Source: Microtetraspora glauca (lineage in GTDB: Bacteria; Actinomycetota; Actinomycetes; Streptomycetales; Streptomycetaceae). From it: 64,000 nucleotides of DNA. Of the stretch, positions 51,136-64,000 are shown one piece after another. Both the position numbers and the translations under genes were made by a program. The DNA lies in NCBI GenBank assembly GCA_000721275.1, contig JOFO01000009.1, positions 1 through 64,000 of the forward strand, read 5' to 3'. How positions within the stretch are numbered: the first letter of the stretch is position 1; each line of letters opens with the position of its first letter. The notes under the pieces were generated by a model, which saw only the letters and a program-made list of their open reading frames with translations, ran no database searches and was not told the origin of the DNA.

Positions 51136-51186
51136 GAACGGCGGAGCGCCCCGTGTCCGGTCCGGACACGGGGCGCTCCGCCGTTC
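51136..51186. terminator. Bidirectional terminator, 25-bp perfect inverted repeat
   Basis: Arms 51136-51160 and 51162-51186 are perfectly complementary around a single central base. It lies 14 nt after the ATP-grasp-like stop and 30 nt after (on the minus strand) the end of the small HTH gene, so it would end both converging transcripts. It isolates the regulator genes from the tail terminator gene, which has its own promoter element. Confidence 0.85.
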
Positions 51187-51215
51187 CCGCGCGGGCGCGC
51201 GGTCGAGGGGCTGGA

Positions 51216-51425
51216 TCAGGTCGTACGGGGCCGGGCCCGCCGCCGGGCCGCCCGCTCCGCCGCGAAGACGTCCTCCAGGCGGAAGAGCTGGGCGCGGCCC
51301 GCGCGGCCCGCGGCCCGCAGGTGGCCCAGCTGGACCCACTTGCGGATGGTCGCGGGCGCGACCCCGGCCTCGGCGGCGGCCAGCGGCCCCGGGATCAGGG
51401 CCGGCAGGTGGGGCGTGCTCAGCAT
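51216..51425 (-). CDS. Small helix-turn-helix protein (MerR/excisionase type)
   Basis: 69 residues from ATG 51425, overlapping the upstream stop by seven bases. The winged-helix pattern AAAEAGVAPATIRKWVQLGH, LRAAG, AQLFRLEDVFAAER matches single-domain MerR-like proteins such as BldC, AlpA and phage excisionases. Without an integrase nearby an excisionase role is unlikely; a transcriptional regulator of the tail cluster is more plausible. Confidence 0.78.
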   Translation of the reverse strand: MLSTPHLPALIPGPLAAAEAGVAPATIRKWVQLGHLRAAGRAGRAQLFRLEDVFAAERAARRRARPRTT

Positions 51426-52150
51426 GGGGTCTCCTCCGTGTCGTCCATCGCCGCCTCGATCTCCTCCGCGCGGGCGCCGGACGCCGCCGCCAGCTCCCGC
51501 CACTCGTCCTCCCGCCACAGGTGCCGGTAGGCCGGGTCGTCCTGGCAGCCGCACACCGGATCGGCGCACACACAGGCCGGGTTGACGCACAGCACCGCCC
51601 GGCGGTCCGGGAACGCGCGCAGCGAGACCGAGTCGCACCACGGGCAGCGGCCGGCCACCCGCACCACCGGCTCCGCCGCGCCGAGCGTCCGCGCGCACCG
51701 GCGGGCCATCCGCCGCAGCTCGTCCCGCACGTGGCGGGCCAGGTCGGGGTGGGCGGCGACGGCGTCGAGGAGCCCGACGACCCGGCGGACCCGGTCGGTG
51801 ACCCCGGCGCGCGGCGGCCGCGGCAGCCCGAGCCGCGCGCACACGGCCTCCTCCAGCTCCACCACGCCGTCGGTCACGTCCCGGATGCAGTCGGAGACGT
51901 GCAGCCGGATCGGGGCGGCGCCGTGGCCGGGGACGGCGAGCCCGTGCCGCTGCTCCATGAGCAGCGCCTCGCGCCGTTCCTGGCGCAGGAGTCCGGCGTC
52001 GCCGGGGCGGGGGACGGCCGGCGCGGCGCCGGCGGGGGAGCGGCGGACGGGGGCCAGCTCCTCGGCGAGTTCGGGGAACTGCCGGACGAGCGCGGCGGCC
52101 CAGAGCGTCACGTCCCGCAGGACGGCCTCGGCGGCGGCCCGCCCGGTCAC
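51419..52150 (-). CDS. Zinc-ribbon protein of the regulator operon
   Basis: 243 residues from GTG 52150, which overlaps the WhiB-like stop by four bases (GTGA). Mostly helical (LRDVTLWAAALVRQFPELAE, VTDRVRRVVGLLDAVAAHPD), with a cysteine cluster near the C-terminus (CPWC at about residue 180, then CVNPACVCADPVCGC) that could bind zinc. Family not recognised; similar helical plus zinc-ribbon proteins occur in actinophage and integrative-element regulator regions. Coupled on both sides, so it is co-expressed with the WhiB-like and small HTH proteins. Confidence 0.68.
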   Translation of the reverse strand: MTGRAAAEAVLRDVTLWAAALVRQFPELAEELAPVRRSPAGAAPAVPRPGDAGLLRQERREALLMEQRHGLAVPGHGAAPIRLHVSDCIRDVTDGVVELEEAVCARLGLPRPPRAGVTDRVRRVVGLLDAVAAHPDLARHVRDELRRMARRCARTLGAAEPVVRVAGRCPWCDSVSLRAFPDRRAVLCVNPACVCADPVCGCQDDPAYRHLWREDEWRELAAASGARAEEIEAAMDDTEETPC

Positions 52151-52497
52151 GCGGTCCCCCCGGCGCGGCCGCCGCCCGCGACGGCGGCGAGCGCGGCGTC
52201 GAGCTGCGCGGCGACGGCACGGGGGTCGAGGGGACCGGCGGTGCCCGGTGTCGTGTGACGGGTGGCCGAACGGGGCTGCACCGGGCGGCCGTTGCGCCAC
52301 AGGCGGCCGGCGCAGACGCCGTCGAACCAGCTCTCGGCGGGGGCGACGGCGGCCTCGCACTCACGGGGGACGGGACAGGCGGCGCAGGCCCGCAGGGCGG
52401 GGGCTGCCTGCCGCTCGCGGCGGGCGAAGACGACGGCCGGGGAGAGGCCGGCGCACGCGGCGGCGGCCTGCCAGGGGGTCGGGTCGGGCTGGGACAA
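52147..52497 (-). CDS. WhiB-like iron-sulfur transcription factor
   Basis: 116 residues from TTG 52497, 6 nt after GGAGAG. The in-frame ATG at 52587 would lie inside the 29-bp promoter element and is less likely. Wbl pattern: first Cys in AAACAGL, CAACPVPREC (C-x2-C-x5-C), then SWFDGVCAGRLWRNGRP in place of the G-V-W-G-G turn. Wbl proteins hold a 4Fe-4S cluster and usually act with the principal sigma factor; actinophages carry homologues that alter host transcription. First gene of the three-gene regulator operon. Confidence 0.85.
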   Translation of the reverse strand: MSQPDPTPWQAAAACAGLSPAVVFARRERQAAPALRACAACPVPRECEAAVAPAESWFDGVCAGRLWRNGRPVQPRSATRHTTPGTAGPLDPRAVAAQLDAALAAVAGGGRAGGTA

Positions 52498-52581
52498 GAC
52501 GTTCTCTCCACGGTCCGGGGCCGCGGGGCGCGGGCCACGAGGGCCGGCGTCCGGGGCCGGCGAGTGCGGCGGACAGCAGAC

Positions 52582-52610
52582 TGACATGTTGCGTGCGAGC
52601 TCGCAACTAA
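52582..52610 (-). promoter_or_regulatory. Conserved 29-bp promoter/operator element, regulator-operon copy
   Basis: Minus strand TTAGTTGCGAGCTCGCACGC then AACA then TGTCA; same spacing as the copy at 50102-50130. The core TGCGAGCTCGCA is a perfect palindrome. Possible -35 TTGCGA, 17-nt spacer, -10 CAGTCT. Lies 85 nt before the WhiB-like TTG start. Confidence 0.7.
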
Positions 52611-52667
52611 CGCCCAGGCGGTCATCTTGCCGCTCCGGTGGTGGTCTTCATCGTTTCGACACGATTG

Positions 52668-52705
52668 CGTGCCCGAAAGCACGTAATTCCGTGCGCGCAA
52701 GCACG
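52668..52705 (+). promoter_or_regulatory. Twin dyad operators before the XRE regulator
   Basis: Two copies of CGTGC-N6-GCACG at 52668-52683 and 52690-52705, centres 22 bp (two helical turns) apart, immediately before a possible -10 TAGAGT (52707-52712) of the plus-strand regulator. Related to the half-sites GC-N6-GCACG in the 29-bp elements. Fits autoregulation by the adjacent HTH protein. Confidence 0.7.
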
Positions 52706-52753
52706 CTAGAGTGAGGGGCCCGGAGGGTGGGGATGATGAGGGAGCGGTAGAGC

Positions 52754-53203
52754 ATGAACAGTCATGGGCTCGACGAGTTCGCCGGCTGGGTCGAAGACCT
52801 GATGAGACGGCGCGGGTACGACATCGACAGCCCGCGCGGCGGCGGCAAGTCCCGGATCGCGGACGAGGCCGGGGTCCACCGGGCCGCGGTGACCCGCCTG
52901 CTCCAGCGGCAGAGCATGCCCGACCTGGAGACCATGCGCCGGATCGCCCCGCTGCTCGGGGTCTCCGTCCGGGACATGCTGATCCGCTCCGGCCGGGTCA
53001 CCCCCGAGGAACTCCCGCTCGCGGCGGACCTGCTCCCGCCGACCGACTGGCAGCCCACCATGGAGGACTTCGCGCGCTGGCTCGGCGTCCCCGACGAGCG
53101 CATGGGCGTCTTCGTCAAGGTGGTCAGCCAGTTCCTGGAGCCCGACGCCGCCCCCGAGGCCGAGGACGTCCGCCCCGAATCCCGCCGCACCGCCCGCGAC
53201 TGA
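52754..53203 (+). CDS. XRE-family helix-turn-helix regulator
   Basis: 149 residues from ATG 52754 after GGGAGCGG. Cro/C1-type HTH at about 35-75: SRIADEAGVHRAAVTRLLQR, followed by PDLETMRRIAPLLGVSVRDM. The C-terminal half (75-149) has no known domain and may mediate oligomerisation. It is transcribed away from the WhiB-like operon across 256 nt holding three operator-like dyads, the usual place for a phage-type repressor. Probable master switch of the tail cluster, by inference. Confidence 0.82.
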   Translation: MNSHGLDEFAGWVEDLMRRRGYDIDSPRGGGKSRIADEAGVHRAAVTRLLQRQSMPDLETMRRIAPLLGVSVRDMLIRSGRVTPEELPLAADLLPPTDWQPTMEDFARWLGVPDERMGVFVKVVSQFLEPDAAPEAEDVRPESRRTARD

Positions 53204-53326
53204 CCCCGCCCCGCCGGGCGCCGCGCGGTGCCGGCCGGGCGCTGGTGCGGTGCCGCCGGGGGCCGCCGGGGCGGGTCGTATCAAGATCGGCCCCGGCCGT
53301 CCCCGGGCCGCCGGGTTCCTTTTCTT

Positions 53327-53355
53327 TTGACCGCAGTCCGTGCGGTAGGTACGCT
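53327..53355 (+). promoter_or_regulatory. Candidate rpsL operon promoter
   Basis: -35 TTGACC (53327-53332), exactly 17-nt spacer, -10 TACGCT (53350-53355); preceded by a CTTTTCTTT stretch. Strong HrdB-type match. Confidence 0.75.
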
Positions 53356-53473
53356 CATGCCTTGTGCCTGGGGTGTGCCTGGGCTCCTGTGCGTGTCCAC
53401 AACCGCACGTGAGTCCCTAGACCGGCCGCCGTGATCCGCGCCCTTTCCGCGCTCTGCGGAAGTACGCCGGGTC

Positions 53474-53498
53474 CGACACGCCCGACCGCGTGGGTCGG
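53474..53498 (+). promoter_or_regulatory. 25-nt leader element shared with rpsJ
   Basis: Identical to 63725-63749. Begins CGACACGC and contains the hairpin CCGACC-GCGTG-GGTCGG. It ends 50 nt before the rpsL start. Confidence 0.75.
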
Positions 53499-53548
53499 TG
53501 AATGTTCCAGGTTAGTAGTACTTACGGCACACAGAAACCGGAGAAGTA

Positions 53549-53920
53549 GTGCCTACGATCCAGCAGCTGGTCCGGAAGGGCCGGCAGGACAAGGTCGAGA
53601 AGAACAAGACGCCCGCTCTCGAGGGTTCGCCCCAGCGCCGTGGCGTCTGCACGCGTGTGTTCACGACCACCCCGAAGAAGCCGAACTCGGCCCTCCGTAA
53701 GGTCGCGCGTGTGCGTCTGACCAGCGGCATCGAGGTCACGGCCTACATCCCGGGTGAGGGACACAACCTGCAGGAGCACTCCATCGTGCTCGTGCGTGGC
53801 GGCCGTGTGAAGGACCTGCCTGGTGTTCGTTACAAGATCATCCGCGGTTCCCTCGACACCCAGGGTGTCAAGAACCGCAAGCAGGCCCGCAGCCGCTACG
53901 GCGCCAAGAAGGAGAAGTAA
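53549..53920 (+). CDS. rpsL: 30S ribosomal protein S12
   Basis: 123 residues from GTG 53549. The streptomycin-site residues Lys43 (TTPKKPNS) and Lys88 ([13 protein letters not shown]) are wild type. First gene of the str operon; rpsG follows 2 nt after the stop. Confidence 0.97.
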   Translation: MPTIQQLVRKGRQDKVEKNKTPALEGSPQRRGVCTRVFTTTPKKPNSALRKVARVRLTSGIEVTAYIPGEGHNLQEHSIVLVRGGRVKDLPGVRYKIIRGSLDTQGVKNRKQARSRYGAKKEK

Positions 53921-53922
53921 GA

Positions 53923-54393
53923 ATGCCTCGTAAGGGCCCCGCCCCGAAGCGCCCGGTCATCATCGACCCGGTCTACGGTTCTCCTCTTGTCACGTCGCTG
54001 ATCAACAAGATCCTGCTCGACGGCAAGCGCTCCACCGCCGAGCGCATCGTCTACGGCGCCATGGAGGGCCTGCGCGAGAAGACCGGTGCTGACCCGGTCG
54101 TCACGCTGAAGCGCGCCCTCGAGAACGTCAAGCCGGCTCTCGAGGTCAAGTCCCGTCGTGTCGGTGGCGCCACCTACCAGGTGCCGATCGAGGTCAAGCC
54201 CGGTCGTGCCTCCACCCTCGCGCTGCGCTGGCTCGTCGGTTACTCCCGCGCCCGTCGCGAGAAGACCATGACCGAGCGCCTCATGAACGAGCTCCTGGAC
54301 GCCTCCAACGGCCTGGGCGCTTCGGTCAAGAAGCGTGAGGACACGCACAAGATGGCCGAGTCCAACAAGGCCTTCGCGCACTACCGCTGGTAG
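53923..54393 (+). CDS. rpsG: 30S ribosomal protein S7
   Basis: 156 residues from ATG 53923, with GGAGAAG inside the end of rpsL. S7 marks [29 protein letters not shown] and [15 protein letters not shown] are present. Primary binder of the 16S rRNA 3' domain, and translational repressor of the str operon in E. coli. Confidence 0.97.
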   Translation: MPRKGPAPKRPVIIDPVYGSPLVTSLINKILLDGKRSTAERIVYGAMEGLREKTGADPVVTLKRALENVKPALEVKSRRVGGATYQVPIEVKPGRASTLALRWLVGYSRARREKTMTERLMNELLDASNGLGASVKKREDTHKMAESNKAFAHYRW

Positions 54394-54432
54394 TCGCAAC
54401 CCCCATCGAGACCGAGAGAAGACTGAAGCCTT

Positions 54433-56559
54433 ATGGCTACCACTTCGCTTGACCTGGCCAAGGTGCGCAACATCGGCATCATGGCCCACATCGACGCGGG
54501 CAAGACGACCACCACCGAGCGGATCCTGTTCTACACCGGCGTTTCGTACAAGATCGGTGAGGTCCACGACGGCGCTGCCACGATGGACTGGATGGAGCAG
54601 GAGCAGGAGCGTGGCATCACGATCACGTCCGCTGCCACCACCTGCCACTGGCCGCTCGAGAACGTCGACCACACGATCAACATCATCGACACGCCGGGTC
54701 ACGTCGACTTCACCGTCGAGGTGGAGCGTTCGCTGCGCGTGCTCGACGGTGCTGTCACCGTGTTCGACGGCGTGGCCGGTGTCGAGCCCCAGTCCGAGAC
54801 CGTCTGGCGTCAGGCGGACCGCTACGGCGTTCCGCGCATCTGCTTCGTCAACAAGCTCGACCGCACGGGTGCCGACTTCTTCCGCTGTGTCGACATGATC
54901 GTGAGCCGCCTCGGCGCGACCCCGATCGTCATGCAGCTCCCGATCGGTGCCGAGGCCGACTTCCAGGGCGTCATCGACCTCGTGCGGATGAAGGCCCTCG
55001 TCTGGTCCGCCGAGGCGACCAAGGGCGAGATGTACGACGTCGTCGACATCCCGGCCGACATGCAGGAGCTCGCCGACGAGTGGCGCGCCAAGCTCGTCGA
55101 GGCCGTCGCCGAGAACGACGAGGAGCTCATGGAGCTCTTCCTCGAGGGCCAGGAGCCCACCGAGGAGCAGCTCTACACCGCGATCCGTCGCATCACCATC
55201 GCCTCCGGCAAGGGCGGCGACACCACGGTCACCCCGGTGTTCTGTGGCACCGCGTTCAAGAACAAGGGCGTCCAGCCCCTGCTCGACGCCGTCGTCCGCT
55301 ACCTGCCGTCGCCCCTCGACGTCGAGGCCATCGAGGGCCAGGACGTCAAGGACGCCGAGGTCGTCGTCCGGCGCAAGCCGTCCGACGAGGAGCCGCTGGC
55401 CGCCCTCGCGTTCAAGATCGCGAGCGACCCGCACCTCGGCAAGCTCACCTTCGTCCGGATCTACTCCGGTCGCCTGGACGCCGGCACCGCGGTGCTGAAC
55501 TCCGTCAAGGGCAAGAAGGAGCGCATCGGCAAGATCTACCGCATGCACGCGAACAAGCGTGAGGAGATCGACTCGGTGGGCGCCGGCGACATCGTCGCCG
55601 TCATGGGCCTGAAGCAGACCACCACCGGTGAGACGCTGTGCGACGAGAAGAACCCGGTCATCCTGGAGTCCATGGACTTCCCGGCGCCGGTCATCCAGGT
55701 CGCGATCGAGCCCAAGTCCAAGGGTGACCAGGAGAAGCTGGGTGTCGCCATCCAGCGTCTCGCGGAGGAGGACCCCTCCTTCCAGGTGCACTCGGACGAG
55801 GAGACCGGCCAGACCATCATCGGTGGCATGGGCGAGCTCCACCTCGACATCCTCGTCGACCGCATGCGTCGCGAGTTCAAGGTCGAGGCGAACGTCGGCA
55901 AGCCGCAGGTGGCGTACCGCGAGACGATCCGCAAGGCCGTCGAGCGCGTCGACTTCACGCACAAGAAGCAGACCGGTGGTACGGGTCAGTTCGCCAAGGT
56001 CCAGATCGGCATCGAGCCGATCGAGGGCGGCGAGGCGTCGTACGAGTTCGTGAACAAGGTCACCGGTGGCCGCATCCCCAAGGAGTACATCCCCTCGGTG
56101 GACGCGGGTGCGCAGGAGGCCATGCAGTTCGGCATCCTCGCCGGCTACGAGATGACCGGCGTCCGCGTCATCCTGCACGACGGTGCGTACCACGAGGTCG
56201 ACTCCTCCGAGCTCGCCTTCAAGATCGCCGGCTCGCAGGCCTTCAAGGAGGCCGCGCGCAAGGCTTCGCCCGTGCTCCTCGAGCCGATGATGGCCGTCGA
56301 GGTCACCACGCCCGAGGACTACATGGGTGAGGTCATCGGCGACATCAACTCCCGCCGTGGCCAGATCCAGGCCATGGAGGAGCGGGCCGGTGCCCGCGTC
56401 GTGAAGGGCCTCGTGCCCCTCTCGGAGATGTTCGGCTACGTCGGCGACCTGCGCAGCAAGACGTCCGGCCGTGCCAGCTACTCCATGCAGTTCGACTCCT
56501 ACGCCGAGGTTCCGCGGAACGTCGCCGAGGAGATCATCGCGAAGGCCAAGGGCGAGTAA
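54433..56559 (+). CDS. fusA: Elongation factor G
   Basis: 708-residue translocase GTPase. G1 [15 protein letters not shown] (residues 17-31), G3 [10 protein letters not shown]4 [10 protein letters not shown], and later GMGELHLDI and the domain IV-V region are intact. Standard length. Confidence 0.97.
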   Translation: MATTSLDLAKVRNIGIMAHIDAGKTTTTERILFYTGVSYKIGEVHDGAATMDWMEQEQERGITITSAATTCHWPLENVDHTINIIDTPGHVDFTVEVERSLRVLDGAVTVFDGVAGVEPQSETVWRQADRYGVPRICFVNKLDRTGADFFRCVDMIVSRLGATPIVMQLPIGAEADFQGVIDLVRMKALVWSAEATKGEMYDVVDIPADMQELADEWRAKLVEAVAENDEELMELFLEGQEPTEEQLYTAIRRITIASGKGGDTTVTPVFCGTAFKNKGVQPLLDAVVRYLPSPLDVEAIEGQDVKDAEVVVRRKPSDEEPLAALAFKIASDPHLGKLTFVRIYSGRLDAGTAVLNSVKGKKERIGKIYRMHANKREEIDSVGAGDIVAVMGLKQTTTGETLCDEKNPVILESMDFPAPVIQVAIEPKSKGDQEKLGVAIQRLAEEDPSFQVHSDEETGQTIIGGMGELHLDILVDRMRREFKVEANVGKPQVAYRETIRKAVERVDFTHKKQTGGTGQFAKVQIGIEPIEGGEASYEFVNKVTGGRIPKEYIPSVDAGAQEAMQFGILAGYEMTGVRVILHDGAYHEVDSSELAFKIAGSQAFKEAARKASPVLLEPMMAVEVTTPEDYMGEVIGDINSRRGQIQAMEERAGARVVKGLVPLSEMFGYVGDLRSKTSGRASYSMQFDSYAEVPRNVAEEIIAKAKGE

Positions 56560-56640
56560 CGCACCGCGTTCAACGCACCGCGTCCACACGCTTTAGGCTT
56601 GTCACCGACCGATGGGGGCTGTCCCGAGAGGGACACCCCC
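56558..56640 (+). promoter_or_regulatory. fusA-tuf intergenic control region
   Basis: Holds a 12-bp direct repeat AACGCACCGCGT (56558-56569 and 56572-56583, 14-bp period), a possible tuf promoter (-35 TTCAAC 56569-56574, 19-nt spacer, -10 TAGGCT 56594-56599) and a leader hairpin GGGGG..GTCCC-GAGA-GGGAC.CCCCC (56614-56640). Confidence 0.5.
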
Positions 56641-56716
56641 TGTCGGACGGCACCCCAGCAAAGATCACCTGGCGCCGATGAAGCAAGGCGTTCAGAACCA
56701 CTCCAGGAGGACCCCA

Positions 56717-57910
<1,194 letters not shown>

Positions 57911-57946
57911 TCTTGAACTGACCTGGTGGCTCGCAGGAGCCGCTGA

Positions 57947-61639
<3,693 letters not shown>

Positions 61640-61660
61640 CCCGGTCCCCGTACGGTCTCT

Positions 61661-61700
61661 CCCCCCGGAAAGAATTCTTCGGAAGATCTTTCCGGGGGAT
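61661..61700 (+). terminator. Terminator after gdhA
   Basis: 12-bp stem (61662-61673 with 61687-61698) with an inner cTTCGg-type tetraloop; no T tract follows. Confidence 0.6.
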
Positions 61701-61778
61701 GTCGAGGACCCGGACACCGGCTCCGACCGTAGGGTGACAGCGCGCCGACGGGGCGCGCGGGACGGGGAGGGACCCGGC

Positions 61779-62137
61779 ATGAAGTACGTCGCGATGATCT
61801 ACGGCAACCAGGCCAAGTGGGACGCGCTCCCGGCCGAGGCGTGGCCGGAGGCGATCGCCCGCCAGGAGGCGTTCAACCGGAAGTACCGGGAGACCGGCGA
61901 GCTGATCGGCGCGTACGGACTCGCCGACGCCGCCTCCGCGATGCTGGTCCGCCGCGAGGCCGGCGCCCCCGCCGTCACCGACGGCCCCTACCTGGAGACC
62001 AAGGAGTACCTGGCCAGCTTCTACCTGCTGGACTGCGAGTCACTGGAGCGCGCCCAGGCCATCGCCGCGGACATGCCCTTCGCGGACGTCGACCCGGTGG
62101 AGCTGTGGCCGGTGCTCCACGAGTCCGCGGCGGACGT

Positions 62138-62141
<4 letters not shown>
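61779..62141 (+). CDS. YCII/DGPF-domain protein
   Basis: 120 residues from ATG 61779 after GGGAGGGA. Family motif VTDGPYLETKEYLASFYLLD (the DGPF motif, about residues 68-87) is present. DGPF proteins are encoded beside ECF42-type sigma factors in actinobacteria, as here, with a GTGA overlap to the sigma gene. Biochemical role unknown. Confidence 0.88.
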
Positions 62142-63382
<1,241 letters not shown>

Positions 63383-63811
63383 GCGGGAGGGGCGCGTACG
63401 GGAATCCGCGCGCCCCCTGCGTGTACCCGGACGTGACGTGGGGTACAGTCTTCGACCCCGATTGGCGGCCCGCCGGGGCCGTATGGCAGACTAGCGGGGT
63501 TGCTCGGTTGAGTGCCGATGCTGCGCGCCTCCCGCCGGGAGGACCGGAAGCGAGTCCCACAGTACTCGTCGCCCCTTCTCAGGGGCGGACGTACGGGAAT
63601 CTTCCGGGAAGCGTCAGCGGGGTACCGGCCAGGCACCCGGTGGGTGTTCTGCCCCCGTTCCGCGGTCCACGGCCCGCACCCCCTTGGTTGGGAAATCCTT
63701 CGGGACTTCTTCGTAGAGGGAGTGCGACACGCCCGACCGCGTGGGTCGGAGGAAGAACGCGAACCCCCCGGGTTCCGGAGCGTTACGAAGAGACAGGACT
63801 ACGAAGTAGCC
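63383..63811 (+). promoter_or_regulatory. S10 operon leader region
   Basis: 429 nt without a gene before rpsJ. A weak promoter candidate is TTGGCG (63462-63467) with CAGACT (63487-63492) at 19-nt spacing. It also has a GCCCCTTCTCAGGGGC hairpin near 63572, and the 25-nt element shared with rpsL at 63725-63749. Confidence 0.5.
63725..63749 (+). promoter_or_regulatory. 25-nt leader element shared with rpsL
   Basis: Identical to 53474-53498, including the CCGACC-GCGTG-GGTCGG hairpin; ends 62 nt before the rpsJ start. Confidence 0.75.
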
Positions 63812-64000
63812 ATGGCGGGACAGAAGATCCGCATCCGGCTCAAGGCCTACGACCACGAGGTCATCGACTCCTCGGCGAAGAAGATCGTCGAGACGGTGAC
63901 CCGCACTGGTGCGTCGGTCGCGGGCCCGGTGCCGCTGCCCACTGAGAAGAACGTGTACTGCGTCATCAAGTCGCCGCACAAGTACAAGGACTCGCGCGAG
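63812..64000 (+). CDS. rpsJ: 30S ribosomal protein S10 (partial)
   Basis: First 63 residues, starting [19 protein letters not shown], run off the window edge. S10 is the first gene of the large S10-spc ribosomal operon and the NusG/NusB partner in antitermination. AGGA lies about 12 nt upstream of ATG 63812. Confidence 0.96.
   Translation, partial: MAGQKIRIRLKAYDHEVIDSSAKKIVETVTRTGASVAGPVPLPTEKNVYCVIKSPHKYKDSRE

Larger units (their letters stand above)
34625..53203. mobile_element. Domesticated headless siphovirus-type tail module (F-type tailocin-like)
   Basis: Eighteen kb holding an ordered non-contractile tail gene set, a lysis cassette and private regulators. Going upstream to downstream on the minus strand: WhiB-like, zinc-ribbon and small HTH regulators; tail terminator; tail tube; G and GT chaperones; coiled-coil membrane protein; two tape-measure proteins; Dit; three fibres; Gp37-type hub; minor tail protein; Pro-rich protein; endolysin; two holin-like proteins. 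An XRE regulator, an ATP-grasp-like gene and a hypothetical gene run the other way. I see no terminase, portal, capsid, head-tail connector, protease, integrase, replication gene, sheath or baseplate-wedge gene. Codon use is normal for the host, suggesting long residence. No flanking direct repeat or att site was recognised. Particle formation is inference. Confidence 0.8.
53204..53548 (+). promoter_or_regulatory. str operon promoter and leader region
   Basis: 345 nt without a gene. It contains a good vegetative promoter at 53327-53355, a ~190-nt leader, and the 25-nt element shared with the rpsJ leader at 53474-53498. Confidence 0.75.

Noticed and set aside
51216..51425. Phage excisionase
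   Set aside because: The fold fits, but there is no integrase or att site nearby and it is coupled to a Wbl regulator operon; a regulator is more likely.
52147..52587. WhiB-like start at ATG 52587
   Set aside because: It would fall inside the conserved 29-bp promoter/operator element and lacks a ribosome site; TTG 52497 follows GGAGAG.
34625..53203. Contractile injection system (sheath, spike, baseplate wedge, AAA ATPase)
   Set aside because: No sheath, VgrG/spike, wedge or ATPase gene is seen; tube, G/GT, Dit and Gp37-type hub point to a non-contractile siphovirus-type tail.
34625..53203. Complete inducible prophage
   Set aside because: No integrase, terminase, portal, capsid or replication gene and no att-type repeats could be recognised at either edge.
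34625..53203. Secondary-metabolite biosynthetic cluster
   Set aside because: No PKS, NRPS, terpene or RiPP core enzyme; the single ATP-grasp-like gene has no precursor peptide or partner enzymes.

Overview
The window is high-GC actinobacterial chromosome and almost certainly comes from Streptomyces or a close relative. The evidence is the strong G/C bias at third codon positions, frequent GTG and TTG starts, a WhiB-like protein, the Thr-Met tRNA pair next to rpmG, and the order rpmG / two MaoC hydratases / murB / aspC / tRNA-Trp / secE / nusG / rplKA / rplJL / rpoBC / rpsLG-fusA-tuf / rpsJ. No species name is claimed.

Layout. 1-7.9 kb: 3' end of the respiratory complex I operon (NuoG tail, nuoH to nuoN), translationally coupled throughout. 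7.9-16.0 kb: small housekeeping genes (MscL with a zinc ribbon, HtpX, a double YccF protein, an amino-acid permease, an AlkB/MGMT alkylation-repair pair, YajQ, tRNA-Tyr, an NAD(P)-binding protein, an amidohydrolase). 16.1-34.6 kb: the transcription/translation core, with tRNA-Thr, tRNA-Met, rpmG, a HadA/HadB-like pair, murB, adenosine deaminase, aspC, tRNA-Trp, secE, nusG, rplK, rplA, a lipoprotein, rplJ behind an L10-type leader, rplL, rpoB and rpoC. 53.5-57.9 kb: the str operon rpsL-rpsG-fusA-tuf. 58-64 kb: a PIG-L-type lipoprotein, glutamate dehydrogenase, a DGPF/YCII protein coupled to an ECF sigma factor with a long C-terminal extension, and the start of rpsJ.

The notable region is 34.6-53.2 kb, an 18.6 kb block between rpoC and rpsL. 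It encodes a near-complete non-contractile (siphovirus-type) phage tail plus a lysis cassette: tail terminator, tail tube, a G/GT assembly-chaperone pair made by a -1 frameshift, a coiled-coil membrane protein, two tandem tape-measure paralogues, a distal tail protein, three tandem paralogous fibres with one shared N-terminal design and three different C-termini, a Gp37-type hub, another minor tail protein, a zinc amidase endolysin and two holin-like proteins. No terminase, portal, capsid, protease, integrase or replication gene is visible. Its own regulators sit at the upstream end (XRE-type HTH, WhiB-like protein, zinc-ribbon protein, small MerR/excisionase-type HTH). A 29-bp element lies in front of both the regulator run and the tail run, and related CGTGC-N6-GCACG dyads lie in front of the XRE gene. 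The simplest reading is a domesticated headless tail particle (F-type tailocin-like) with its own control circuit, fixed in a ribosomal/RNA-polymerase neighbourhood.

A second regulatory observation is a 25-nt identical, hairpin-forming element in the leaders of both rpsL and rpsJ, about 10 kb apart. All calls come from reading the sequence and from family knowledge; no database search was run.
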